64,000 bases of DNA from Pseudomonadota bacterium (GCA_023404675.1 JAEYAW010000027.1:1-64000); one strand, 5' to 3'; positions 23,103-30,144 are shown, counted from the stretch's first letter. The notes: a model not told the origin generated them from the letters alone. Translations and numbers: made by a program.

Positions 23103-23133
23103 TGGCATGGAACGCAGAGCAGGAGTGTACGAC

Positions 23134-23367
23134 ATGGCGATGGCGGGGCCCGACATCGAGCAATTGATCAAGGAAGCGTTTCCCGACGCTCATGTGATCG
23201 TCACCGACCTTGCCGGCGACGGCGATCACTACGGCGCCCGCGTCGTCTCGCGGGCCTTTGCCGGCAAGAGCCGGATCCAGCAGCACCAGATGGTTTACGC
23301 CGCCCTGAAGGGACGCATGGGCGAGGCGCTGCATGCGCTCGCGCTCGAAACGGCGGTGCCGAAATGA
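23134..23367 (+). CDS. BolA family protein
   Basis: A 77-residue BolA-like protein. BolA proteins pair with monothiol glutaredoxins to bind a [2Fe-2S] cluster, and the partner gene is next. Visible features are the DIEQLIKEAFPDAHVIVTDL helix-strand and the QQHQMVYAALKGRMGEALHA nucleic-acid-like helix-turn with the conserved QxQMVYxAL block. The ATG at 23134 has AGGAG at proper spacing; an upstream ATG lies within or too close to the sigma-54 promoter. It probably works in Fe-S supply or iron sensing during nitrogen fixation. Confidence 0.9.
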   Translation: MAMAGPDIEQLIKEAFPDAHVIVTDLAGDGDHYGARVVSRAFAGKSRIQQHQMVYAALKGRMGEALHALALETAVPK

Positions 23368-23385
23368 GTATCGAAGGATAGAAGC

Positions 23386-23721
23386 ATGAGCGAACCGACC
23401 GAACAACGTATCAGGGATATCATTGCTGGCAGCGACGTTGTGCTGTTTATGAAAGGCGTTCCAGCCGCGCCGCAATGCGGCTTCTCGGGCTCCGTGGTGC
23501 AGATCCTGAACGGCCTCGGCGTGCCCTTCACCGGCATCAACGTGCTCGCCGACCCTGATATCCGCGAGGGAATCAAATCGTTCTCGAACTGGCCGACCAT
23601 TCCCCAGCTCTACGTCAAGGGCGAGTTTCTCGGCGGCTGCGACATCGTGCGCGAGATGTTCAAGCTGGGTGAACTGGCCGCGGTGCTGAACGACAAGGGC
23701 GTCGCGGTGGCAGCATCATGA
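23386..23721 (+). CDS. Monothiol glutaredoxin, Grx4 type
   Basis: A 111-residue CGFS glutaredoxin (C31 in APQCGFSG) with the glutathione-contact segments WPTIPQLYVKGEFLGGCDI. These proteins carry [2Fe-2S] clusters and hand them on, usually with BolA. The bolA gene is just upstream and a [2Fe-2S] ferredoxin gene overlaps downstream by 4 bp, so the three form a small cluster-trafficking unit. An equivalent gene in Azotobacter nif clusters is called grx5 (grx-nif). Confidence 0.93.
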   Translation: MSEPTEQRIRDIIAGSDVVLFMKGVPAAPQCGFSGSVVQILNGLGVPFTGINVLADPDIREGIKSFSNWPTIPQLYVKGEFLGGCDIVREMFKLGELAAVLNDKGVAVAAS

Positions 23722-24071
23722 GCGACGGCATAACAGAGGAGTTCGAGCTTCCACAGCTCTACCGCCATCACGTCTTCGCCTGCCACACCCAGCGGCCGCC
23801 GGCCCATCCGCGTGGAAGCTGCGGTGCATCCGGCTGTGAGCCATTGTGGGATCGGCTCAGCAAGGCCATTGAGGAGAGAGGGCTCTCGGACGTCGGCTTC
23901 ACCGCATCGGGTTGTCTCGGCTTCTGCGCCGCCGGTCCGCTGATGGTGGTCTATCCCGTCGGGGTCTGGTACCGGCCGACGACGCTGGAAGACATCGACG
24001 AGATTGTCGAGGAGCACCTGAAACAGGGCCGGCGAGTTGATCGCCTGGTGATGGTGCTGGCGCGGAGGTGA
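23718..24071 (+). CDS. Thioredoxin-like [2Fe-2S] ferredoxin (Shethna I type)
   Basis: A 117-residue ferredoxin of the TRX_Fd family. Probable ligands are C22 (FACHTQRP), C35 (RGSCGASGC), C66 and C70 (ASGCLGFCAAGPLMVVYP), the pattern seen in Azotobacter FeSI. The RPPAHPRGSCG segment is typical. It may transfer electrons or act in oxygen protection. It starts inside the grx4 stop (ATGA) and converges on the NifO-like gene. Confidence 0.92.
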   Translation: MSDGITEEFELPQLYRHHVFACHTQRPPAHPRGSCGASGCEPLWDRLSKAIEERGLSDVGFTASGCLGFCAAGPLMVVYPVGVWYRPTTLEDIDEIVEEHLKQGRRVDRLVMVLARR

Positions 24072-24088
24072 GCTTCATGGCTCCGCGC
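24060..24088. terminator. Hairpin between convergent genes
   Basis: An 8-bp perfect stem (GCGCGGAG / CTCCGCGC) with a 13-base loop spans the 3-bp gap between the ferredoxin stop and the NifO-like stop. Likely a bidirectional terminator. Confidence 0.5.
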
Positions 24089-24485
24089 AACGCGGCATCG
24101 CGTCCCGCCGCGTGCAGCCTGACAGGTCGCTTCGCTCAGCGCCGAGCAACGACAGAATCGGCTCGCGGTCGAAACCGGCGCATCTGGCATCGCCCACCTT
24201 TATCAGCGGGCGCCGGATCAGCAGGGGATCGTCCAGCATCAACACGATCGCGCTCGCGGCGTCGATCTCATCGGGCTTCACCTCGCCCGATTTGATCCGT
24301 GGCGCCGCCGGGTTGAACCAGGATGTGACCGGCGTCTCGCCGAAGAAAGCGCGCAGCTCCTGTGCGGTCCAGGGTTCGGTCAAAAGGCTCTTTGCGATCA
24401 CCTGATGGCCTGCCGCTTCCAGGGCGCGGATCTGCCGGGCGTTCGTGCCGCAGCCCGGCTTCTGGTAGAACAGCACTGTCGCCAC
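24075..24485 (-). CDS. ArsC-family nitrogenase-associated protein (NifO-like)
   Basis: A 136-residue protein of the ArsC/Spx fold. It begins MATVLFYQKPGCGTNARQIR with the redox cysteine C12, and continues with the conserved FFGETPVTSWFNPAAPRIK and the LIRRPLIKVGDAR block. This matches the nitrogenase-associated ArsC family that includes NifO of Azotobacter, linked there to molybdenum and nitrate effects. The start is GTG at 24485 with AGGAG correctly placed. It is the second gene of a minus operon after the receiver-like gene. Confidence 0.88.
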   Translation of the reverse strand: MATVLFYQKPGCGTNARQIRALEAAGHQVIAKSLLTEPWTAQELRAFFGETPVTSWFNPAAPRIKSGEVKPDEIDAASAIVLMLDDPLLIRRPLIKVGDARCAGFDREPILSLLGAERSDLSGCTRRDAMPRCAEP

Positions 24486-24494
24486 GCCGGGCTC

Positions 24495-24929
24495 CTACTT
24501 CATCATGCTGAGCTGGATCAGCGGCGCTGCGCCGCCGCGGCCGAGGATCGTGTCGACCTTCTTGCGGACGCCTTCCAGTGTCAGCGGCTTCACCACTGCG
24601 CCGTGGGCACCTGCCTTCATGGCCTCCACGGCGGTGGTCTCATCGGACTTGTCGGTGACGACGAGAATGCGCACGCCCGGAAATCTCGCGCTGAGCTCGC
24701 CGACCAGGGCGGGACCACGCGCCTTCAGGAATGAGACGCCCAGCAGCACCACGTCGGGCTTCAGCCAGTCCACGCCCTTGGCGTAGGCTTCTTCGGGCGT
24801 GGCCAGCTCGTGCGTCTCGATCTCGTCATGCAGCATGAATTGCAGCGCCGCGCGGGTGATCTCGTCTTCGTCGACCACGAATACGCGCCGCTGGTCGACG
24901 GCCTTGGCTGTCTCGACTCCGATCTGCAT
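24495..24929 (-). CDS. Receiver-domain protein without the phosphoacceptor aspartate
   Basis: A 144-residue single receiver (REC) domain with no output domain. The acidic pocket D20-E21-D22 (FVVDEDEIT), the switch threonine T92 (LVVTDKSD) and the lysine K114 (AVVKPL) are present. The phosphoacceptor position reads PDVVLLGVSF, with glycine G64 in place of aspartate, so it cannot be phosphorylated in the normal way. GAGGAGAATGACAG precedes the ATG. It heads a two-gene minus operon with the NifO-like gene and diverges from nifH. A stand-alone pseudo-receiver here may be a protein-interaction module. Confidence 0.88.
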   Translation of the reverse strand: MQIGVETAKAVDQRRVFVVDEDEITRAALQFMLHDEIETHELATPEEAYAKGVDWLKPDVVLLGVSFLKARGPALVGELSARFPGVRILVVTDKSDETTAVEAMKAGAHGAVVKPLTLEGVRKKVDTILGRGGAAPLIQLSMMK

Positions 24930-24965
24930 CTGTCATTCTCCTCAAATCGCTTCGCGATGAGGGTT

Positions 24966-24981
24966 AGCAATTTCCGTTCCG
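24966..24981 (-). promoter_or_regulatory. Candidate sigma-54 promoter of the receiver-NifO unit
   Basis: On the minus strand the site reads CGGAAC-N5-TTGCT, with correct spacing and two -24 mismatches. It would start transcription about 25 bases upstream of the ATG at 24929. The nifH NifA sites lie 53 and 82 bp upstream of it. Confidence 0.5.
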
Positions 24982-25033
24982 CCTGCTAGGCGGGGGAATC
25001 GCGGTGTATTTGCGCCGCCATCACTGCGACCCT

Positions 25034-25049
25034 TGTCCGGTTTCTAACA
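25034..25049. promoter_or_regulatory. NifA upstream activator site 1 of nifH
   Basis: A perfect TGT-N10-ACA, 99 bp upstream of the nifH -24 element. It may also serve the minus promoter at 24966. Confidence 0.85.
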
Positions 25050-25062
25050 GAGGCCCCGCCTC

Positions 25063-25078
25063 TGTAGGGTTCGACACA
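25063..25078. promoter_or_regulatory. NifA upstream activator site 2 of nifH
   Basis: A second perfect TGT-N10-ACA, centred 29 bp from the first and 70 bp upstream of the -24 element. Paired sites are usual at nifH. Confidence 0.85.
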
Positions 25079-25147
25079 GCTTCTGTCGGTCCCACGCGTC
25101 GAAATATTTTGCGAGCGTGATCAGCATCTTAATGCGCGCGCGGCGAA

Positions 25148-25163
25148 TGGCACGCCAGTTGCT
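25148..25163 (+). promoter_or_regulatory. Sigma-54 promoter of nifH
   Basis: TGGCAC-GCCAG-TTGCT, a perfect consensus. The start point falls near 25175, giving an unusually long leader of about 147 bases before the nifH ATG. The gap 24930-25321 holds only these control sites and the leader. Confidence 0.95.
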
Positions 25164-25193
25164 ATTTGAATGCAGCAACAACGAGTGAGGGCT

Positions 25194-25229
25194 GAGAACA
25201 CGCCGACGCCGACGGCGAGCGATGTTCTC
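25194..25229 (+). other. Hairpin in the nifH leader RNA
   Basis: Arms GAGAACA (25194-25200) and TGTTCTC (25223-25229) are exact complements and continue inward with CGCCG/CGGCG after a 5-base bulge. A second, smaller stem (CCGCGC/GCGCGG, 25274-25290) lies closer to the start codon. Both would form in the nifH leader and may affect mRNA stability or translation. Confidence 0.65.
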
Positions 25230-25321
25230 CTTCCCGAACCCCGCGGGCCCACGCTTCTGAGAGAGAAGCAACCCCGCGCGAGAAGCGCGGAGTTATTGGC
25301 AATCGGTTGATGGAGAGCAAC

Positions 25322-26206
25322 ATGTCTTCACTGAGACAAATCGCGTTTTACGGCAAGGGTGGTATCGGCAAATCGACGACGTCGCAGAACACGCTCGCGG
25401 CGCTTGCCGAGATGGGCCACAAGATTCTGATCGTCGGCTGCGACCCCAAGGCGGACTCGACCCGCCTGATTCTGCACGCCAAGGCGCAGGACACCATTCT
25501 GAGCCTGGCAGCCAACGCCGGCAGCGTCGAGGACCTCGAGATCGAGGACGTCATGAAGGTCGGCTACAGGGATATCCGCTGCGTCGAGTCGGGCGGTCCG
25601 GAGCCGGGCGTCGGCTGTGCCGGCCGCGGCGTCATCACCTCGATCAACTTCCTGGAAGAGAACGGCGCCTATGAGGACATCGATTACGTGTCCTACGACG
25701 TGCTCGGCGACGTCGTCTGCGGCGGCTTCGCGATGCCGATCCGCGAGAACAAGGCGCAGGAAATCTACATCGTGATGTCCGGCGAGATGATGGCGATGTA
25801 CGCCGCCAACAACATCTCCAAGGGCATTCTGAAATACGCCAATTCCGGCGGCGTGCGCCTCGGCGGCCTGGTCTGCAACGAGCGCCAGACCGACAAGGAG
25901 CTGGAATTGGCTGAGGCGCTGGCCAAGAAGCTCGGCACCCAGCTGATCTACTTCGTGCCGCGCGACAACATCGTGCAGCACGCGGAGCTGCGCCGCATGA
26001 CGGTGCTGGAATATGCGCCGGATTCCAAGCAGGCGGATCACTATCGCAACCTCGCGACCAAGATCCACGCCAACGGCGGCAAGGGCATCATTCCGACCCC
26101 GATCACCATGGACGAGCTCGAAGATATGCTGATGGAGCACGGCATCATGAAAGCGGTCGACGAGAGCGAGGTCGGCATGACCGCCGCCCAGCTCGCGACC
26201 GCCTGA
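25322..26206 (+). CDS. nifH: Nitrogenase iron protein (dinitrogenase reductase)
   Basis: NifH is the homodimeric MgATP-dependent electron donor to NifDK and also acts in FeMo-co and P-cluster maturation. From the ATG at 25322 it has 294 residues, the Bradyrhizobium length. The P-loop is YGKGGIGKS (about 10-18). The cluster cysteines lie in PGVGCAGRG and DVVCGGFAMP, and the GCAGRG arginine is the DraT ADP-ribosylation site. An ATG and a TTG 12-15 bases upstream are in frame, but the GGAG inside that stretch is the ribosome site for 25322. nifH is separate from nifDK, as in Bradyrhizobium, and is followed by nifQ after a strong hairpin. Confidence 0.98.
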   Translation: MSSLRQIAFYGKGGIGKSTTSQNTLAALAEMGHKILIVGCDPKADSTRLILHAKAQDTILSLAANAGSVEDLEIEDVMKVGYRDIRCVESGGPEPGVGCAGRGVITSINFLEENGAYEDIDYVSYDVLGDVVCGGFAMPIRENKAQEIYIVMSGEMMAMYAANNISKGILKYANSGGVRLGGLVCNERQTDKELELAEALAKKLGTQLIYFVPRDNIVQHAELRRMTVLEYAPDSKQADHYRNLATKIHANGGKGIIPTPITMDELEDMLMEHGIMKAVDESEVGMTAAQLATA

Positions 26207-26213
26207 CCCCTCC

Positions 26214-26244
26214 TGCCGGCCTCCCCCCACCGGGGAGGCCGGCA
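26214..26244 (+). terminator. Strong hairpin between nifH and nifQ
   Basis: A 13-bp perfect GC-rich stem (26214-26226 with 26232-26244) and a 5-base loop lie 8 bases after the nifH stop. No T-run follows, so it may protect the nifH 3' end while letting some transcription pass to nifQ. Confidence 0.75.
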
Positions 26245-26284
26245 CATCTCGACGATCCTGCGGCATAACCCGGCGGAGTGTTCC

Positions 26285-27013
26285 GTGATTGCGGCGCAAG
26301 CGAGTGAGATCGAAGCGACAGCGCGTGGTCCGTCAGGCCCCGACGTTCGCGTGCCGCACGCTGGACTGGAATTCTACCAACTGCTGACCGGCTGCGACCC
26401 GGCGAAAGCCGACGTCAGCACGAATGATGATTTCGACCGCCACGTTCTGGCCTCGATCCTGGCCGTCGCCGCGATGGAAGGTGGTTCGATCGCGGAGCGC
26501 GCAGGCCTTTCGGCGCAGGAGTTCAACAATTTGCTCGCCGGCTATTTTCCGTCGGCCACGGTCCGCGCCTTCATGTGGATGCCGCGGTCCGACGTGGACA
26601 TTGACGACGAGACCATCATGGTGCGCGATCTTCTGCTCGCGCAGCGTTCGACCGATGGCGATGTCGGCCGCTGGCTCGCGGCGATGGTCGCGCGGCGCGC
26701 CATGGAGCCGAACCATCTTTGGGAAGATCTCGGATTACGCGAGCGGCCGGAACTGTCGCGCCTGTTGATGCGTCATTTCGCGCCGCTGGCGAGCCGCAAC
26801 ACCAGGAACATGCGCTGGAAGCGCTTCTTCTACCGCATGCTGTGCGAAGACGATGGCTTCGTGATGTGCACGACGCCGGTCTGCACGCAATGCAACGATT
26901 TCGACCTCTGCTTCGGCGAGGAGAACGGCGAGAGCCGCATGGCCGAACGCCGGCGGGAATTTTTGCGGGCCCGAGGCGATCAGTCCGTGACCGCCGGTAG
27001 TGGCTGGACCTGA
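26285..27013 (+). CDS. nifQ: Molybdenum donor protein NifQ
   Basis: NifQ carries a [Mo-3Fe-4S] cluster and supplies molybdenum for FeMo-co. The ligand motif C195-x4-C200-x2-C203-x5-C209 (MCTTPVCTQCNDFDLCF) is intact. The 242 residues are on the long side, with an N-terminal extension of about 25 residues. The start is GTG at 26285 with CGGAG just upstream; an internal start cannot be excluded. It lies downstream of nifH and is probably read from the nifH promoter, with the hairpin lowering its level. Confidence 0.95.
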   Translation: MIAAQASEIEATARGPSGPDVRVPHAGLEFYQLLTGCDPAKADVSTNDDFDRHVLASILAVAAMEGGSIAERAGLSAQEFNNLLAGYFPSATVRAFMWMPRSDVDIDDETIMVRDLLLAQRSTDGDVGRWLAAMVARRAMEPNHLWEDLGLRERPELSRLLMRHFAPLASRNTRNMRWKRFFYRMLCEDDGFVMCTTPVCTQCNDFDLCFGEENGESRMAERRREFLRARGDQSVTAGSGWT

Positions 27014-27018
27014 GACCA

Positions 27019-27504
27019 ATGGACATGGATACCATCGGCGAAAGACACATTGCGGAGTGGCTGGAATCGTCTGCTGGAACGATGGCTTGCGGTAACGACA
27101 CCGCTTCCGTGCGGCGGTTGCGCGAGGCGGGCCTGCGTCCGACACGCCAGCGCGCGAGGCTGGCCGAATTGTTGTTTGGCAAAGGTGATCGTCACATCAC
27201 GGCCGAGGTTCTCCACAGCGAGGCTCGCGAAGCCGGCGTCTATCTGTCGCTCGCGACTGTCTACAACACTCTGAATCAGTTTACGCAGGCTGGATTGTTG
27301 CGGCGGATAGGTCCCAACGGATCGCGGTCCTTTTTCGACACCAACACCAGCGTGCATCCGCATTTCTACTTCGTCGGTGAGGAAATATTGATCGACGTTC
27401 CGGAAAGGCTCGTGCTCGAGCAGGTGCCGGATGCCTTGCCGGGACACGAGATCGCCAGGCTCGACATCATCATTCACATCCGCCGCAAGCCTGGCGACGT
27501 GTGA
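27019..27504 (+). CDS. Fur-family regulator, Irr-like
   Basis: A 161-residue Fur-superfamily protein most like Irr, the haem-responsive iron regulator of rhizobia. It has the winged-helix signature LREAGLRPTRQRARLAELLF and YLSLATVYNTLNQFTQAGLL. The haem/metal region reads SVHPHFYF (H113, H115), so the three-histidine run of classical Irr is interrupted by a proline. An N-terminal cysteine (ACGN) might serve as a haem ligand, but the usual GCPWHD-type motif is not seen. Placed 5 bp after nifQ, it may link iron or haem status to nitrogen fixation; this is inference. Confidence 0.88.
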   Translation: MDMDTIGERHIAEWLESSAGTMACGNDTASVRRLREAGLRPTRQRARLAELLFGKGDRHITAEVLHSEAREAGVYLSLATVYNTLNQFTQAGLLRRIGPNGSRSFFDTNTSVHPHFYFVGEEILIDVPERLVLEQVPDALPGHEIARLDIIIHIRRKPGDV

Positions 27505-27521
27505 CGTCGCCTTTCCGACCC

Positions 27522-27537
27522 TGTCGCATTTGCGACA
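27522..27537. promoter_or_regulatory. NifA upstream activator site of nifV
   Basis: A perfect TGT-N10-ACA (TGTCGCATTTGCGACA), 60 bp upstream of the -24 element. Confidence 0.85.
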
Positions 27538-27596
27538 AAGCCCGTTGCGATCGATAAAATGAGCAATTTCAATTGCCTGATCGGTGCTATCGGCGA

Positions 27597-27612
27597 TGGC
27601 ACGACGGTTGCT
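27597..27612 (+). promoter_or_regulatory. Sigma-54 promoter of nifV
   Basis: TGGCAC-GACGG-TTGCT, a perfect consensus. It lies inside the longest open frame of nifV, which shows that the true start is downstream, at 27649. Confidence 0.93.
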
Positions 27613-27648
27613 GAGATGTCGGTGGAAGATGGAATACGGAGCCTCCCG

Positions 27649-28830
27649 ATGTCATTCGCCGGCAAGATGATCCTGTCCGACAACAAGCAGTCGAGATCGG
27701 CCGTTCTCAACGACACGACATTGCGCGACGGCGAGCAAGCACCGGGCGTGGCCTTTACGACCGCCGAAAAGGTATCCATCGCCAGCGCGCTGGCGCGGGC
27801 CGGCATCGTGGAGATCGAGGCCGGAACGCCGGCGATGGGACAAGAGGAGATCACTGCGATCCGCGCGATCGTCGAGGCTGGCCTGCCGGCGACGATCATC
27901 GGCTGGTGCAGGATGAAGTCGTCCGATGTCGACGCGGCCATCGAGGCCGGCGTCTCGATGGTGAACGTCTCGATCCCTGCCTCCGACGTGCAGATTGCCG
28001 CCAAGCTCGGCGGCGGCCGGCCGGCGGCGCTGGAGCAGGTGAGGCGGGTTGTCGGCTACGCGCGCGACAAGGGCCTCGACATCGCGGTCGGTGGCGAAGA
28101 TTCCTCGCGCGCCGACGTCGGTTTCCTGGTCGAGTTGATCGCAACCGCAAAGGCTGCCGGCGCGCGGCGCTTCCGCATCGCCGACACCTTGAGCGTGCTC
28201 GATCCCGATGCCGCCTTCACGTTGATCGGAGCACTTCGCGCCACCACCGATCTCGAGCTCGAATTTCACGGCCACGACGATCTGGGCCTTGCGACCGCCA
28301 ACACGCTGGCTGCGATCAAGGCTGGCGCGACCCATGCTTCCGTCACGGTCATCGGCCTCGGCGAGCGCGCCGGAAATGCTCCGCTCGAGGAGGTCGCTGT
28401 CGCGCTGAAACAGCTCTATGGCTGCGATACCGGCGTGGTGCTGTCCGAGCTGGAGAACATTGCGTCCGTGGTCGCCACCGCGGCAGCGCGCGCCATCCCG
28501 CTCAACAAGGCGATTGTCGGCGAGCACGTCTTCACGCACGAGTCAGGCATTCACGTCGACGGGCTGCTGAAGGACCAGCGGACCTACCAGGCGCTCGATC
28601 CCCGTCTCCTCGGCCGGTCCAACCGTATCGTGATCGGCAAGCATTCCGGGCTCGCTGCAATCACCGCGTTGCTTGCCGAGCTGCAGCTTTCGTTCAGCGC
28701 GGAAGAGGCAAAGTCGGTTCTCGCCCGCGTCCGCCGGCATGCCGTCGAACACAAAGGGGCCGTGGGGCGTGAGACCGTAACGGAGATCTGGCGCGAGGTG
28801 CGCGAGCGTTCGCTTCTCAATTGCGTTTGA
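27649..28830 (+). CDS. nifV: Homocitrate synthase NifV
   Basis: NifV condenses acetyl-CoA with 2-oxoglutarate to form homocitrate, the organic part of FeMo-co. From 27649 it has 393 residues. The catalytic signature LNDTTLRDGEQAPGVAF is near the N-terminus, and metal-site HGHDDLGLATAN and the GNAPLEEV segment follow. The start at 27649 has CGGAG at 7 bp and lies just after the predicted transcription start, so 30 residues of the longest frame are excluded; the ATG at 27667 is a second choice. It heads the unit nifV-cysE-nifW. Confidence 0.96.
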   Translation: MSFAGKMILSDNKQSRSAVLNDTTLRDGEQAPGVAFTTAEKVSIASALARAGIVEIEAGTPAMGQEEITAIRAIVEAGLPATIIGWCRMKSSDVDAAIEAGVSMVNVSIPASDVQIAAKLGGGRPAALEQVRRVVGYARDKGLDIAVGGEDSSRADVGFLVELIATAKAAGARRFRIADTLSVLDPDAAFTLIGALRATTDLELEFHGHDDLGLATANTLAAIKAGATHASVTVIGLGERAGNAPLEEVAVALKQLYGCDTGVVLSELENIASVVATAAARAIPLNKAIVGEHVFTHESGIHVDGLLKDQRTYQALDPRLLGRSNRIVIGKHSGLAAITALLAELQLSFSAEEAKSVLARVRRHAVEHKGAVGRETVTEIWREVRERSLLNCV

Positions 28831-28837
28831 GGTAGTC

Positions 28838-29557
28838 ATGGCCTGTGTCGTCGACATTCCACTCGCCGAACCGTCTCCTCCCGGACCGGTCAAGCGGTCC
28901 TTGCTGAGGTTGATCGGCGAGGACATCGGCTGCGTGCGCCAGCGCGATCCGGCCGCACGCAGCCATCTCGAGACGCTTCTGACCTATCCCGGTATCCATG
29001 CCGTGATCTGGTACCGGATCGCGAACCGCCTGTGGACCGCCGGCTGGCGTTTTCCGGCACGGCTTCTGTCCTGGTTCGGACGCTTTGCGAGCAATGTGGA
29101 CATCCATCCTGGTGCACGCATCGGCCGACGCTTCTTCATCGATCACGGCGCCTGCGTCGTCATCGGCGAGACGGCGGAGATCGGCGACGACGTTACGCTC
29201 TATCACGGCGTCACGCTCGGCGGCACCTCGTGGTTCCCGGGCAAGCGCCATCCGACATTGGAAGATCGCGTCGTGGTCGGGGCCGGCGCGAAGATCCTCG
29301 GGCCGATTACGGTCGGCGCGGGCTCGCGCGTCGGAGCCAATTCGGTGGTGATCGACAACACACCGCCGGACGTCACCGTGGTCGGCGTTCCCGCGCGCGT
29401 CGTGCGTCCGCAGCTCGGTCATCGCCGCGTCGTCGGCCGGATCGATCTCGATCATCATCTGATGCCGGATCCCGTCGGCGACGCCATCGCCGTGCTGCTC
29501 GACCGCGTCGAATTCCTGGAGGCACGGCTGACCCACATGCAGAGGCGAGCCAGATAA
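28838..29557 (+). CDS. cysE: Serine O-acetyltransferase, nif-linked
   Basis: CysE makes O-acetylserine, the cysteine precursor; the nif-linked copy is thought to raise cysteine supply for NifS. The 239 residues include an N-terminal helical part and a left-handed beta-helix of hexapeptide repeats (VDIHPGARIGRRFFIDHGAC through GAGSRVGANSVVI). The active-site block IDHGACVVIGETAEIGDDV and LYHGVTLGG are intact. It begins 7 bp after nifV. A housekeeping cysE is expected elsewhere in the genome. Confidence 0.94.
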   Translation: MACVVDIPLAEPSPPGPVKRSLLRLIGEDIGCVRQRDPAARSHLETLLTYPGIHAVIWYRIANRLWTAGWRFPARLLSWFGRFASNVDIHPGARIGRRFFIDHGACVVIGETAEIGDDVTLYHGVTLGGTSWFPGKRHPTLEDRVVVGAGAKILGPITVGAGSRVGANSVVIDNTPPDVTVVGVPARVVRPQLGHRRVVGRIDLDHHLMPDPVGDAIAVLLDRVEFLEARLTHMQRRAR

Positions 29558-29619
29558 CGGCGAGACAGCGACGTCGAATGGGACGTGCGGAGCGGCACAG
29601 AAACCGGTGGAGCCCGACA

Positions 29620-29949
29620 ATGGCTGACGGAATCCTGGTACAACTCAACAAGGCATCGGCGGCCGAAGAGTTCTTCACGCTGCTCGGCGTCGATTACGAT
29701 CCGAAGCTCGTCAACGTGGCGCGGCTCCATATCCTGCGACGCATGGGCCAGTACCTCGCCAAAGAGGACTTTTCCGGTGCGGCAGACGAGATCGTGGCGG
29801 AGCGGTGCAAGATCGTGCTCGAGCGTGCCTATGCGGACTTCGTTGCCTCGGCTCCGATCGACCAGCGCGTGTTCAAGGTCCTGAAGGATGCGGTCGCGCC
29901 GCAGCCGAAGCAGACGCCGACATTGGTGCAGATCGGCACGCTGAAGTGA
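29620..29949 (+). CDS. nifW: Nitrogenase-stabilising protein NifW
   Basis: NifW (109 residues) associates with the MoFe protein and helps protect it from oxygen or complete its maturation. The family blocks AAEEFFTLLGVDYDPKLVNV and LHILRRMGQYL are clear. The start at 29620 has GGTGGAG at 8 bp; the longer open frame runs inside cysE and is not used. It is the last gene before the fixABCX promoter. Confidence 0.95.
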   Translation: MADGILVQLNKASAAEEFFTLLGVDYDPKLVNVARLHILRRMGQYLAKEDFSGAADEIVAERCKIVLERAYADFVASAPIDQRVFKVLKDAVAPQPKQTPTLVQIGTLK

Positions 29950-29960
29950 GCCGGACTTTC

Positions 29961-29976
29961 TGTCGCATTTGCGACG
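29961..29976. promoter_or_regulatory. Near-perfect NifA activator site of fixA
   Basis: TGT-N10-ACG, one mismatch from the consensus; the 13 core bases are identical to the nifV site. It is 107 bp upstream of the fixA -24 element. Confidence 0.65.
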
Positions 29977-30082
29977 CGTGTCGCAGCAACGTTGTCGGCT
30001 CAGTTGCCTGAACAGGATGCTGCCGATCCCGCCGCTCTTCTAAGCCTCTGTATCGACGTCTTATTTTTATCGCACGCACAGT

Positions 30083-30098
30083 TGGTACGACACTTGCT
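30083..30098 (+). promoter_or_regulatory. Sigma-54 promoter of fixABCX
   Basis: TGGTAC-GACAC-TTGCT, one -24 mismatch. It puts the start point about 35 bases before the fixA ATG. Confidence 0.9.
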
Positions 30099-30144
30099 GT
30101 TCTTGCTCTGAGCCAAGTTCTGGAGACGAGTCCTGGAGAAGCAC

